This document shows, one piece after another, positions 9,078-17,133 of a stretch of DNA of 64,000 nt. The stretch is from assembly GCA_039197065.1 (NCBI GenBank), contig JBCCUL010000036.1, positions 1 through 64,000 of the forward strand. The letters are read 5' to 3'. The stretch's first letter is position 1. The number at the start of each line of letters is the position of its first letter. Below the pieces are notes generated by a model, which was not told the DNA's origin, did not search any database, and saw nothing but the letters and a program-made list of their open reading frames with translations. The DNA comes from JANQPX01 sp039197065 (GTDB lineage Bacteria; Pseudomonadota; Alphaproteobacteria; Geminicoccales; Geminicoccaceae). The position numbers and the translations under genes are program-made.

Positions 9078-10505
9078 ATGCGCGACCTGCTGTTCCTGTC
9101 GGTCTTCTCACCGCTGGCTTTGCTGAGCCTGATCCATCCATGGAGTGGGCTGCTGGCGTTCGGCTGGATCGCTTTCTTGAAGCCACACATGCTGATCTGG
9201 TCCTTCGCGGCGCAGATTCCATTCAACCTCATAATCGCGGTGACCACGGCGATTGGTTTGGCGATCTCCAAGGAAAAAAAGATACCGACCTTCGACCTGA
9301 CCGCCGGTCTGCTGGTAGCCCTGGTCGTGATCGCAGCACTGTCGACCACCGTTTCGCTGGCGCCAGAGATCTCCGAAGTCGAGTTCGTCAAGCTGACCAA
9401 GACCATGGCGTTCCTGTTTCTTCTTCGGGTCATGTTGACCAGCCGGGTTCGACTGCATGGCTATATCTGGCTCATGGCCTTCGTCATGGGATATTTCGGA
9501 TTGAATGGCGGCACGTTGTTCATCGTTACGGCAGGCGATCACAACCTTGCCGGACCGCCCAGATCCGAGATCTCCGATCGCAACCACCTGGCGCTCGCCA
9601 TGCTGCTCGCCATTCCGCTGATGAACTATCTGCGCATGCAGTCGGCGCATCGCTGGATGCAGATCGGGCTGATCGGCGCCATGGTCATGACCGTGTTGGC
9701 CGTGCTCGCCACCTACTCGCGCGGCGGATTTATCGGCCTTCTCGCCATGGGGGCTTTTCTCTGGTGGAAATCGAAGAACCGCATCCTCGCTTTGGTGACC
9801 GTCATCCTGGTCGCCTTCGCCTTGCACAGCGTCGCTCCCGATCCTTGGAAGGAGCGCATGGGCACGATCGAAACGGCGAAGACGGAGGACAACTCCTTTA
9901 AGCTCCGGCTCCAATCCTGGCATGCTTACTTGGCTGCAGCCATCGATCGGCCGCTGACCGGAGCCGGCCTCTATGCTCTCCAGACTGCTCCGGTCTATTT
10001 CAGCTATGCGCCCGGAAAAGACCTGATCGACATCGCCAATGACCGTCCGCGCGCCGCCCATAGCATCTATTTCGAGGTCCTTGGAGAACTCGGCTTCGTC
10101 GGCTTCTTGGTCTACATGGCCCTGCTTGCAACAGGGTTTTGGAATGCCCGCTGGCTGATTCGCGAGGCCCGAGGGCGACCCGAGCTGGATTGGATGGGCG
10201 ATCTCGGCCGCATGGTCCAGGTCAGCATGATCGTCTTCTGCGTCGCGGGCGCTGCGCTTTCCATGGCCTTCTACGACTACTTCCTGTCGCTTCTGATCGT
10301 GCTCTCGGCGGTGCGCCAGATGGCTGGCGAAAAGGTCCGCAGGCCAAGAAGAAGTACCAGCAGGCGCGGCGAGCAAGCACCCGTGGCGGTCGACCCCTCG
10401 ACCATCGCCGGCATCTGGGAAAAGGCCGCTGATACCAAGGTCACCAGACTTCGTGGACGCCGCCAGGGTGAGCGGCTGGTGCCAAGCAGGCGTGCGGCAA
10501 AATGA
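9078..10505 (+). CDS. Putative O-glycosylation ligase, exosortase A system-associated (Wzy/WaaL-like)
   Basis: 475 residues with about ten to twelve membrane segments. The N-terminus (LIHPWSGLLAFGWIAFLKPH) is typical of the exosortase-A-associated ligase family, and a long periplasmic loop precedes HSIYFEVLGELGFVGFL, the conserved O-antigen ligase/polymerase segment. Expected role: joining lipid-linked glycan to a protein or chain at the outer face of the inner membrane. It heads a four-gene operon with overlaps at every junction; its stop overlaps the next start (ATGA at 10502). The region upstream (8861-9077) is AT-rich and divergent with the small membrane gene, but I see no clear promoter. 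Confidence 0.88.
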   Translation: MRDLLFLSVFSPLALLSLIHPWSGLLAFGWIAFLKPHMLIWSFAAQIPFNLIIAVTTAIGLAISKEKKIPTFDLTAGLLVALVVIAALSTTVSLAPEISEVEFVKLTKTMAFLFLLRVMLTSRVRLHGYIWLMAFVMGYFGLNGGTLFIVTAGDHNLAGPPRSEISDRNHLALAMLLAIPLMNYLRMQSAHRWMQIGLIGAMVMTVLAVLATYSRGGFIGLLAMGAFLWWKSKNRILALVTVILVAFALHSVAPDPWKERMGTIETAKTEDNSFKLRLQSWHAYLAAAIDRPLTGAGLYALQTAPVYFSYAPGKDLIDIANDRPRAAHSIYFEVLGELGFVGFLVYMALLATGFWNARWLIREARGRPELDWMGDLGRMVQVSMIVFCVAGAALSMAFYDYFLSLLIVLSAVRQMAGEKVRRPRRSTSRRGEQAPVAVDPSTIAGIWEKAADTKVTRLRGRRQGERLVPSRRAAK

Positions 10506-13018
10506 TGAAGGCGACCATCGATCGCCCGGCGGCGAGAACGAAGCACAAGAGCTCTGACGTTCCGTCAGCCATGATGGACAAACCCGGCAGAGGCGCCTGC
10601 TCGCTTCTATTGATCAGCTGGTATTTCCCGCCGGACAATGCGATCGCCGCAATCCGTCTCGGCAAGATGGCGCGCTTCTTCGAGAAAGCCAGCCATCGCG
10701 TGCGCGTTATTGCGCCCGAATCGCAAAGCGACGACCAATCCCTGGCTCTCGAGATCGACGATCACGCGGTCACCCGAACCCGCTATCTCGATCTCGACGG
10801 CAGGTTCAACCCAGCCAACCGATCGAAGCTTGGCGTTGACGAGCGGACAGCGCCCAACCCGCCCCTCGGCAGGCGTCTTCTCGGCAGGACAAGGCGCTTT
10901 CTGGGCCGCATCTATCGCGGTATCGCCTTTTATCCCGACAAGCGCGCGGACTGGTGCTTCACCCTCATTCCTGAGCTGTTTCGCCTGATCCGAAGCGAGC
11001 GGCCGGATGTGATTCTGGTCAGCGGACCACCCTTCTCCTCCTTTCTGGCGGCCGCCTTGGCCGGCTGGTGGTTCGACATTCCCTGGATCGGCGAGTTCAG
11101 GGACCGCTGGGCCGATGATCCCTACGTCGCTCAGCCGGTACTTCGCCGCTGGATCGACCATCGCCTGGAACGTTTCGTGACGAGCCGAGCTGCGGGCATC
11201 GTTACCGTATCCGGCATCTGGTCCAGCTTCTATGCCGGCAAATACGGCCTCCCGACCGAAACGGTGATGAACGGGTTCGATCCGAAGGACTTCAGCCTGG
11301 ACCTCGACCCACCGCCGGGCCTGCCGGTGCGCATCCTGCATGCCGGCACGATCTATCCGGGACGCCGCGATCCCAGGCCGTTGTTCGAGGCCATCAGGCG
11401 AGCAGGCTTCAGCGCCGATGAAGTTCGCCTGCAGTTCTACGGACGGCAGCTCGACACGGTCAAAGCGCTTGCTGAAGACATGGGGCTTGCCGACCTCGTC
11501 GAGACGGGGAACGCCGTTCCCTATAAGGACGCCGTCGCCATGCAAAAGCGCGCCGATGTTCTGCTGCTCATGCAATGGAACGATCCCGCAGATGAAGGCA
11601 ACGTGCCTGCCAAGATCTTCGAATATTTTGCGACCAATCGGCAGATTCTCGGCCTCGGCCCGCTGAATGGCGTTCCGGCCAATCTGGTGCGCGAACGGCA
11701 TGCCGGGATCTATTCGAACAATCCTGATCAAATCGGCGCCAAGCTAAGGTCCTGGATCGACGAAAAACGCCTTACCGGATGCGTGGCGCCGCCCTTGCGC
11801 AAAGCGGCAAGCGGGCTCGAGCGGGACGCGCAATATCGGCGACTGCAGCATTTTTGCCAGACCGCGAACCAGGAGGAAAAGCAAAGGCGACAGAATGCAG
11901 AGCAAGGTAAGAATACGGCGATCGCGGCAACCCTGAAGAGCTCCTATTTCGCCGAAATTCGTCAGGACCATCTCGTGCAACCGATTCTCACGGCGATCAT
12001 CGACACCGAGGCGGACTTCGACTGGCACGGCCCCTTTTCGAGGGATGATCACGGCACCGCGTCGATCCACCATCAGGTCAGAACCCAGCGCCTGTTCGAC
12101 CGATACGGCATCAAGCCGACCTATCTGATCGATTATCCCGTCGCCACCGACGAAACGGCCTGCCGCGTGCTGAAGGGCTTCCTTGACGACGGCGTTGCCG
12201 ATGTCGGCATCCAGCTCCATCCCTGGACCAATCCCCCCTTCGACGAACTTCTGTCGGCACGAAACTCCTATCCGTCCAACCTGTCGCGAGATCTGCAGCG
12301 CGCCAAGATCGAAACGCTGATCGACGCCGTCCGGCGCCATCTCGGCATCGAGCCCAGAGTCTTCAAGGCCGGACGCTACGGGTTCAATGACGACACGGCC
12401 GAGCTCCTGGAAGAGTTCGGATTGGACATTGACACAAGCGTCGTGCCATTTACCGACTTCAGCCCGGTGCAGGGCCCAGATTTTCAAGACGCACCTCGCC
12501 GTCCTTTCTGGTTCGGGCGAAAGCGACGCCTGCTGGAATTGCCTGTCACCCGCAATCTCTGCGGGATGCTCGGCCGACATCTCGGCCCGTCCCTCCTGCC
12601 CGCCATACAAAGCCGGGCTGGCACGGCCTGCCATCTTCCAGGATTGTTTGCGCGTTCAGGCCTCCTCGATCGTTTGACCCTGACGCCGGAAGGCATGGCG
12701 CTCGACGAGCTGAAGACGCTCACCAGGACCCTGATCGGGCGCGGCGAGCGCATCTTCTCCTTCGTTTTCCATAGTCCGTCCGTGGCGTCGGGCAACACGC
12801 CTTATGTACGGAACGAGCAGGAACTTCAGGCCTTTCTCAACCGGATCGAACACTATCTGCAGTTCTTCACCGCCGATCTCGGCGGCCAAGGCCAAAGCGC
12901 GCTTCAGCTTCGCGACCAGCTCTTAGGCAACCTTGCAGGTGATGAAAGCAAGAGTCGGAGCGGGTCCGCCACTGGCCAGCAAACGAAGGAAACCATGAAT
13001 GCCGACCTACCCGTCTGA
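10502..13018 (+). CDS. Fusion of glycosyltransferase and polysaccharide deacetylase-like domains
   Basis: 838 residues with two parts in one frame. Residues about 35-450 form a GT-B glycosyltransferase (SWYFPPDNAIAAIRLGKMARF at the start, then HAGTIYPGRRDP and KIFEYFATNRQIL for sugar-nucleotide binding). Residues about 460-500 are a polar linker rich in Q, E and K. Residues about 500-790 resemble deacetylases of the PEP-CTERM/WalW type (TDTEADFDW, KAGRYGF, FSFVFHSPS). In most XrtA loci these are separate genes. It overlaps its upstream neighbour by 4 bp and the exosortase gene by 20 bp. Likely role: building and trimming the extracellular polysaccharide made by this operon. Confidence 0.82.
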   Translation: MMKATIDRPAARTKHKSSDVPSAMMDKPGRGACSLLLISWYFPPDNAIAAIRLGKMARFFEKASHRVRVIAPESQSDDQSLALEIDDHAVTRTRYLDLDGRFNPANRSKLGVDERTAPNPPLGRRLLGRTRRFLGRIYRGIAFYPDKRADWCFTLIPELFRLIRSERPDVILVSGPPFSSFLAAALAGWWFDIPWIGEFRDRWADDPYVAQPVLRRWIDHRLERFVTSRAAGIVTVSGIWSSFYAGKYGLPTETVMNGFDPKDFSLDLDPPPGLPVRILHAGTIYPGRRDPRPLFEAIRRAGFSADEVRLQFYGRQLDTVKALAEDMGLADLVETGNAVPYKDAVAMQKRADVLLLMQWNDPADEGNVPAKIFEYFATNRQILGLGPLNGVPANLVRERHAGIYSNNPDQIGAKLRSWIDEKRLTGCVAPPLRKAASGLERDAQYRRLQHFCQTANQEEKQRRQNAEQGKNTAIAATLKSSYFAEIRQDHLVQPILTAIIDTEADFDWHGPFSRDDHGTASIHHQVRTQRLFDRYGIKPTYLIDYPVATDETACRVLKGFLDDGVADVGIQLHPWTNPPFDELLSARNSYPSNLSRDLQRAKIETLIDAVRRHLGIEPRVFKAGRYGFNDDTAELLEEFGLDIDTSVVPFTDFSPVQGPDFQDAPRRPFWFGRKRRLLELPVTRNLCGMLGRHLGPSLLPAIQSRAGTACHLPGLFARSGLLDRLTLTPEGMALDELKTLTRTLIGRGERIFSFVFHSPSVASGNTPYVRNEQELQAFLNRIEHYLQFFTADLGGQGQSALQLRDQLLGNLAGDESKSRSGSATGQQTKETMNADLPV

Positions 13019-14606
13019 AAGCTCCTTCGATGTCGCGGCATGGCGTCTGCCGCTGACGGTCCTCCTGGCGACGCTTGCTCTGCTCCTGGTCATTACGGCG
13101 GACAGCGCGCTTAGCATGGTGAAGCTCTGGCAAGCGGCGACCACCTATCATCATTGTTTTCTGGTCCTGCCGATCGCGCTCGGCCTGATCTGGATGAAGC
13201 GGGCAGAGCTGAAACGGCTAACGCCCAGCCAGGACATGCTTGCTCTGATACCGCTTGGCGCCTTCGCGTTCCTCTGGCTGATCGGCCATGCTGGCCAGAT
13301 CCAGCTGTTCGAACATGTTGCCCTGGTCGGCATCGCGATCAGCCTGACCGTGACCCTTCTCGGCCGGGAGATCGCGAGGGTCATCGCCTTTCCGCTGGCC
13401 TTTCTTTTCTTCATGGTGCCGTTCGGCGATGTTTTCGTGCCGGGCCTTCAGCAATTCACGGCCAATTTCTCCGTAGCGCTGCTTCAGCTCGCCGACATTC
13501 CGGTCTTCCATGATGGCATCATGATCGAGACGCCTACCGGGCTCTTTGAAGTCGCCGAGGCCTGCGCCGGCATCCGCTTCCTGATCGCCAACATCATGAT
13601 CGGCGTACTGTTCGCCTATCTCTCCATGAGCCGTCCCTGGCAATGGGCGGCGTTCATGGCGCTTGCGGTCATCCTGCCGATCATCGCCAACGGCTTTCGC
13701 GCTTTCGGCATCATCCTGATCGCCTATCTGACCGACAATGAATATGCCGCCGGCGTCGACCACATCGTTTATGGTTGGGGCTTCTTCGCGGTGATCATGC
13801 TGGTCTTCCTCGCCATCGGCAACGCCATCGCCGACTGGCCATCAGCGGTGGACGACGGCGGCGAGGACGTGCGCGGAACAACCGGCAGAAAAGCCTGGTC
13901 CTCTCTCGGTGCCCTTCCTGCTTTGCTTCTGGTTGCGGCAGCGCCCGCCTATGCGAACCTTGTCATGAAGCAAGGATCGGACGATGTCGTGATCGATCCC
14001 AAGCTGCTGCTCGAGCCGGCCTTGGCCCTCGATCTCGGCCCGGTCTGCAAGGCGGATCACGCGCCCGCCGGCGCCTGGCGGCCCCGCTTCGAGCAAGCCG
14101 ACATGACCCAGGGCCTGATCATCGACTGCGGCGGTCAGCCGGTCGACCTGTTCCTGGCCTATTACGCACAGGAGCGCGAGGGTGCGGAACTGATCCAGCA
14201 CAATAACCGCCTCGCGGACGGCGAAAGCTGGACTCGAACCACCAAGTCCTGGCACGACTCCGGCATCGAGGGATTGCCCGCCGCCATCAAGAAGGAGGAG
14301 CTCTACGGTCGTCATGCCGGCGACCGGCTGGTTGTCGCCTGGTACTGGATAGGCGGACGGCTGATCGCCGAGGACTGGCAGGCGAAAGCCTATCGGCTCT
14401 ATCGAAAGCTGCTCGGCAAGGATGAGCCCGCTGCCCTGATCGCGCTCAGCACGCCTTATGTGGACCGCCCGGACGACGCCTTGCCCGACATCGAGGCGGT
14501 CCTGGAACAGCACAAAGGCATCGCCGCCTATTTGGCCGAGCTCGGGGAGCCGATGGCTCGGGAAAGCCTCGCCGATAATGGCGGCTTCGAGCTGAAGGCG
14601 GAGTGA
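12999..14606 (+). CDS. xrtA: Exosortase A with C-terminal EpsI-type domain
   Basis: 535 residues. The first 290 are the membrane exosortase with the full catalytic triad: C189 in EACAGIRF, R234 in ANGFRAFG and H255 in GVDHIVYGWGFF. Residues about 300-520 form the periplasmic EpsI/DUF3485 domain found fused to exosortase A. The enzyme is thought to cleave PEP-CTERM signals and hand the protein to the cell surface, as sortases do. AAGGA sits 9 nt before the ATG. A candidate substrate is encoded at 46323 in the same window. The usual large polysaccharide cluster and the PrsK/PrsR regulators are not present here. Confidence 0.95.
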   Translation: MPTYPSESSFDVAAWRLPLTVLLATLALLLVITADSALSMVKLWQAATTYHHCFLVLPIALGLIWMKRAELKRLTPSQDMLALIPLGAFAFLWLIGHAGQIQLFEHVALVGIAISLTVTLLGREIARVIAFPLAFLFFMVPFGDVFVPGLQQFTANFSVALLQLADIPVFHDGIMIETPTGLFEVAEACAGIRFLIANIMIGVLFAYLSMSRPWQWAAFMALAVILPIIANGFRAFGIILIAYLTDNEYAAGVDHIVYGWGFFAVIMLVFLAIGNAIADWPSAVDDGGEDVRGTTGRKAWSSLGALPALLLVAAAPAYANLVMKQGSDDVVIDPKLLLEPALALDLGPVCKADHAPAGAWRPRFEQADMTQGLIIDCGGQPVDLFLAYYAQEREGAELIQHNNRLADGESWTRTTKSWHDSGIEGLPAAIKKEELYGRHAGDRLVVAWYWIGGRLIAEDWQAKAYRLYRKLLGKDEPAALIALSTPYVDRPDDALPDIEAVLEQHKGIAAYLAELGEPMARESLADNGGFELKAE

Positions 14607-15820
14607 TGCGGGTTCTCCACGTCCTCAATCACGGCCTTCCGACCCAGGACGGCTATGTGCATCGCACCCACGGTCTTCTCGAGGGGCAGCGTGCGCATGG
14701 TATCGAAACCTTCCATCTGACCTCGCCGCGCCACGAGCACCCTACACCCGGTCCGATGGAGGAAATCGAGGGATGGCAGTTCTTCCGCACCCTTGAAAAG
14801 GGCATGGAACCGCGTCTGCCATTGTTTCGTGAATTGATGGAGATGCGGGCGACGAGAGCACGGGTCGTTGAGGTCGCCAATCGCGTCCGCGCCGACGTCA
14901 TCCAGGCCCATTCGCCGCTCTTGAATGGCTATCCCGCCCTTTGGGCGGCGCGTCAGCTCGGCATACCCATCGTCTATGAGATCCGGGCTTTTTGGGAGGA
15001 TGCGGCCGTCGATCAGGGCACCACGCGCGAGAACAGCGCCCGCTACCGCACAATCCGTCGTCTGGAAACCAACCTCTGCCATCGTGTGGACGCGATCACC
15101 ACGATCTGCAACGGCCTCGCCGATCAGCTGTCCTCACGCGGTATCCCGAGAGACAAGATCGACATCGTACCGAACGCTGTCGATCCAATGCGCTTCTTCG
15201 GCCTGTCAGACCCCGATCCCACGCTGGCAAAGCGGTTCGATCTTGAGGGCTGCACCGTGCTCGGCTTCATCGGTTCATTCTATACATATGAAGGGCTTTC
15301 GCTTCTCATCGACGCCGTACCGGCGCTCTTGAAAACCCATCCTGACCTACGGCTGCTTCTGATCGGCGGCAACCAGGACGAACCGGCCCTGCGCGCGCAG
15401 GTCAGCCGAAAAGACCTGGACGGCAAGGTGATCTTCACCGGCCTTATCCCGCATGCAGACGCCCCAGCTTACTACAGCCTGATCGATCTTTGCGTCTATC
15501 CGCGTCTGCCAATGCCGCTGACCGATCTGGTGACGCCACTGAAGCCGCTCGAAGCCATGGCGGCCGGGCGCATCGTGATCGCATCCGACGTCGGCGGTCA
15601 TAAGGAGCTCATCAAGGATGACCAAACTGGCTACCTTTTCGAGGCTGGCTCGCTTAACGCTTTGATCAAGCGATTGCAGGATGCCCTTGCATCCAAGGAT
15701 CACTGGTCGCAAATTCGTGCCAATGGTCGGCACATGGTGGCCGAACGCAACTGGCAGGCGGTCACCGAGATCTACAGGCCGCTCTTCGAACGTCTATGTC
15801 GGACAAAAATCGCGGCCTGA
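14606..15820 (+). CDS. Glycosyltransferase, exosortase A system-associated
   Basis: 404 residues, GT4-type. The N-terminus MRVLHVLNHGLPTQDGYVHR is typical of the exosortase A-associated family; the donor site shows LVTPLKPLEAMAAGRIVIASD. I chose ATG 14606, which overlaps the exosortase stop (TGATG), over an in-frame GTG at 14603. It closes the four-gene operon and probably adds a sugar during polysaccharide or glycoprotein assembly in the cytoplasm. Confidence 0.92.
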   Translation: MRVLHVLNHGLPTQDGYVHRTHGLLEGQRAHGIETFHLTSPRHEHPTPGPMEEIEGWQFFRTLEKGMEPRLPLFRELMEMRATRARVVEVANRVRADVIQAHSPLLNGYPALWAARQLGIPIVYEIRAFWEDAAVDQGTTRENSARYRTIRRLETNLCHRVDAITTICNGLADQLSSRGIPRDKIDIVPNAVDPMRFFGLSDPDPTLAKRFDLEGCTVLGFIGSFYTYEGLSLLIDAVPALLKTHPDLRLLLIGGNQDEPALRAQVSRKDLDGKVIFTGLIPHADAPAYYSLIDLCVYPRLPMPLTDLVTPLKPLEAMAAGRIVIASDVGGHKELIKDDQTGYLFEAGSLNALIKRLQDALASKDHWSQIRANGRHMVAERNWQAVTEIYRPLFERLCRTKIAA

Positions 15821-15845
15821 GCCAGGGGCCGTCTCGATAAGGCCC

Positions 15846-17072
15846 ATGCAGCAACAAGACCATACAACCGGCTTCGGCCTCTATATCCACTGGCCCTTCT
15901 GCCGCTCGAAATGCCCCTATTGCGACTTCAACAGCCATGTCGAGGGGCGGGTCGATCATGACAGCTGGCGAAAGGCCTTGCTTTCAGAGCTCGATCATGT
16001 CGCCGACGCTGTCGGCCGTCGCCCGCTGACATCGATCTTCTTCGGCGGCGGCACACCCTCGCTGATGGCGCCGAAAACCGCAGAGGCGTTGATCCATCGA
16101 GCGATCGAGCGCTTTGGCGCCGATACCGGAATCGAAATCACGCTTGAGGCCAACCCGACATCCGCCGAGCGCCAGCGTCTGGCGGACTTCAAGGAAGCCG
16201 GTGTCAACCGCCTCTCCTTGGGTGTGCAGGCCCTCGATGATGAAGCCCTCCGCTTTCTCGGGCGCGAGCACAGCGCGAAGGAAGCCCTTGCCGCCGTCGA
16301 TCACGCAGCCGGGCTCTTTTCCCGCTTTTCGTTCGATCTGATCTATGCGCGTCCGAATCAGACGCTCGATGCTTGGTCCGCCGAGCTGAAGCAGGCCCTT
16401 GACCATGCAGGCGGCCATCTCAGCGTCTATCAGCTGACCATCGAGCCGGGCACGCGCTTCTTCAACCTCCATCGACAAGGTCATCTACGGCTGCCGGAGG
16501 ATGACATCCAGGCGGACATGTTCGAGCTGACCCGCGCCATGCTGACGGAAGCCCGCCTTCCACCTTATGAGATCTCCAACCATGCGGCCGAGGGCGAGGC
16601 CTGTCGTCACAATCTCGTCTACTGGCAGGCGGGCGACTATGCCGGTATCGGCCCAGGGGCGCATGGCCGCCTCACGATCGGCGATCAGCGCTTTGCGACC
16701 AGCACCGAGCGCATGCCTCGGGCCTGGCTGGAACGGGCGCTGGAAAACGGCCATGGCGAGCTGCCGCGGGAGCCGATTTCAGGAGATGAGCAGGTGGTTG
16801 AGATGCTGCTGATGGGCCTTCGGCTGGAAGACGGGATCGACATCTCGAGGCTGGAGCGCGTGAGCGGCCGCCCGCTGCGGGCCACATTGAACGCCTGGGC
16901 GATCGAGAGGTTCGAGGAGGAGGGCTGGATCGATCTGTCTGATCGGCGCCTTCGGGCGACGTCCGAGGGGCTTGCCCGGCTTAACGCCATCATCGGCGCC
17001 TTGCTGGACCCGCCAGCTTCGCCGCCACAATCGGATGAACAAACCAGCATCGAAGCGTTGGTCAATGGATGA
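15846..17072 (+). CDS. hemW: Radical SAM heme chaperone HemW
   Basis: 408 residues starting at ATG 15846; the longer frame runs back into the glycosyltransferase. YIHWPFC19RSKC23PYC26DF is the radical SAM C-x3-C-x2-C motif in the form used by HemW, followed by FFGGGTPSL and LEANPT. The C-terminal HemN_C region contains YEISNHA and GIGPGAHG. HemW binds heme and delivers it to target proteins; it lacks coproporphyrinogen dehydrogenase activity although older annotations say otherwise. It begins 25 bp after the glycosyltransferase and may be co-transcribed. Confidence 0.9.
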   Translation: MQQQDHTTGFGLYIHWPFCRSKCPYCDFNSHVEGRVDHDSWRKALLSELDHVADAVGRRPLTSIFFGGGTPSLMAPKTAEALIHRAIERFGADTGIEITLEANPTSAERQRLADFKEAGVNRLSLGVQALDDEALRFLGREHSAKEALAAVDHAAGLFSRFSFDLIYARPNQTLDAWSAELKQALDHAGGHLSVYQLTIEPGTRFFNLHRQGHLRLPEDDIQADMFELTRAMLTEARLPPYEISNHAAEGEACRHNLVYWQAGDYAGIGPGAHGRLTIGDQRFATSTERMPRAWLERALENGHGELPREPISGDEQVVEMLLMGLRLEDGIDISRLERVSGRPLRATLNAWAIERFEEEGWIDLSDRRLRATSEGLARLNAIIGALLDPPASPPQSDEQTSIEALVNG

Positions 17073-17087
17073 TTAACGTCCGATTAA
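17073..17087 (+). promoter_or_regulatory. CtrA box (TTAA-N7-TTAA) upstream of the mscS-like gene
   Basis: TTAA at 17073-17076 and TTAA at 17084-17087 are separated by exactly 7 nt, the consensus for the alphaproteobacterial cell-cycle regulator CtrA; the second half continues as TTAAC. The flanking GATTAACGT is repeated at an 11-bp step. Placed over a -35 region it would start transcription near 17115-17120, just before ATG 17134. I saw no other perfect match in the window's intergenic regions. Confidence 0.65.
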
Positions 17088-17133
17088 CGTTGGTTTGCTA
17101 ACCATGATGCGATCAGACAAAGTCGGATTTCGT

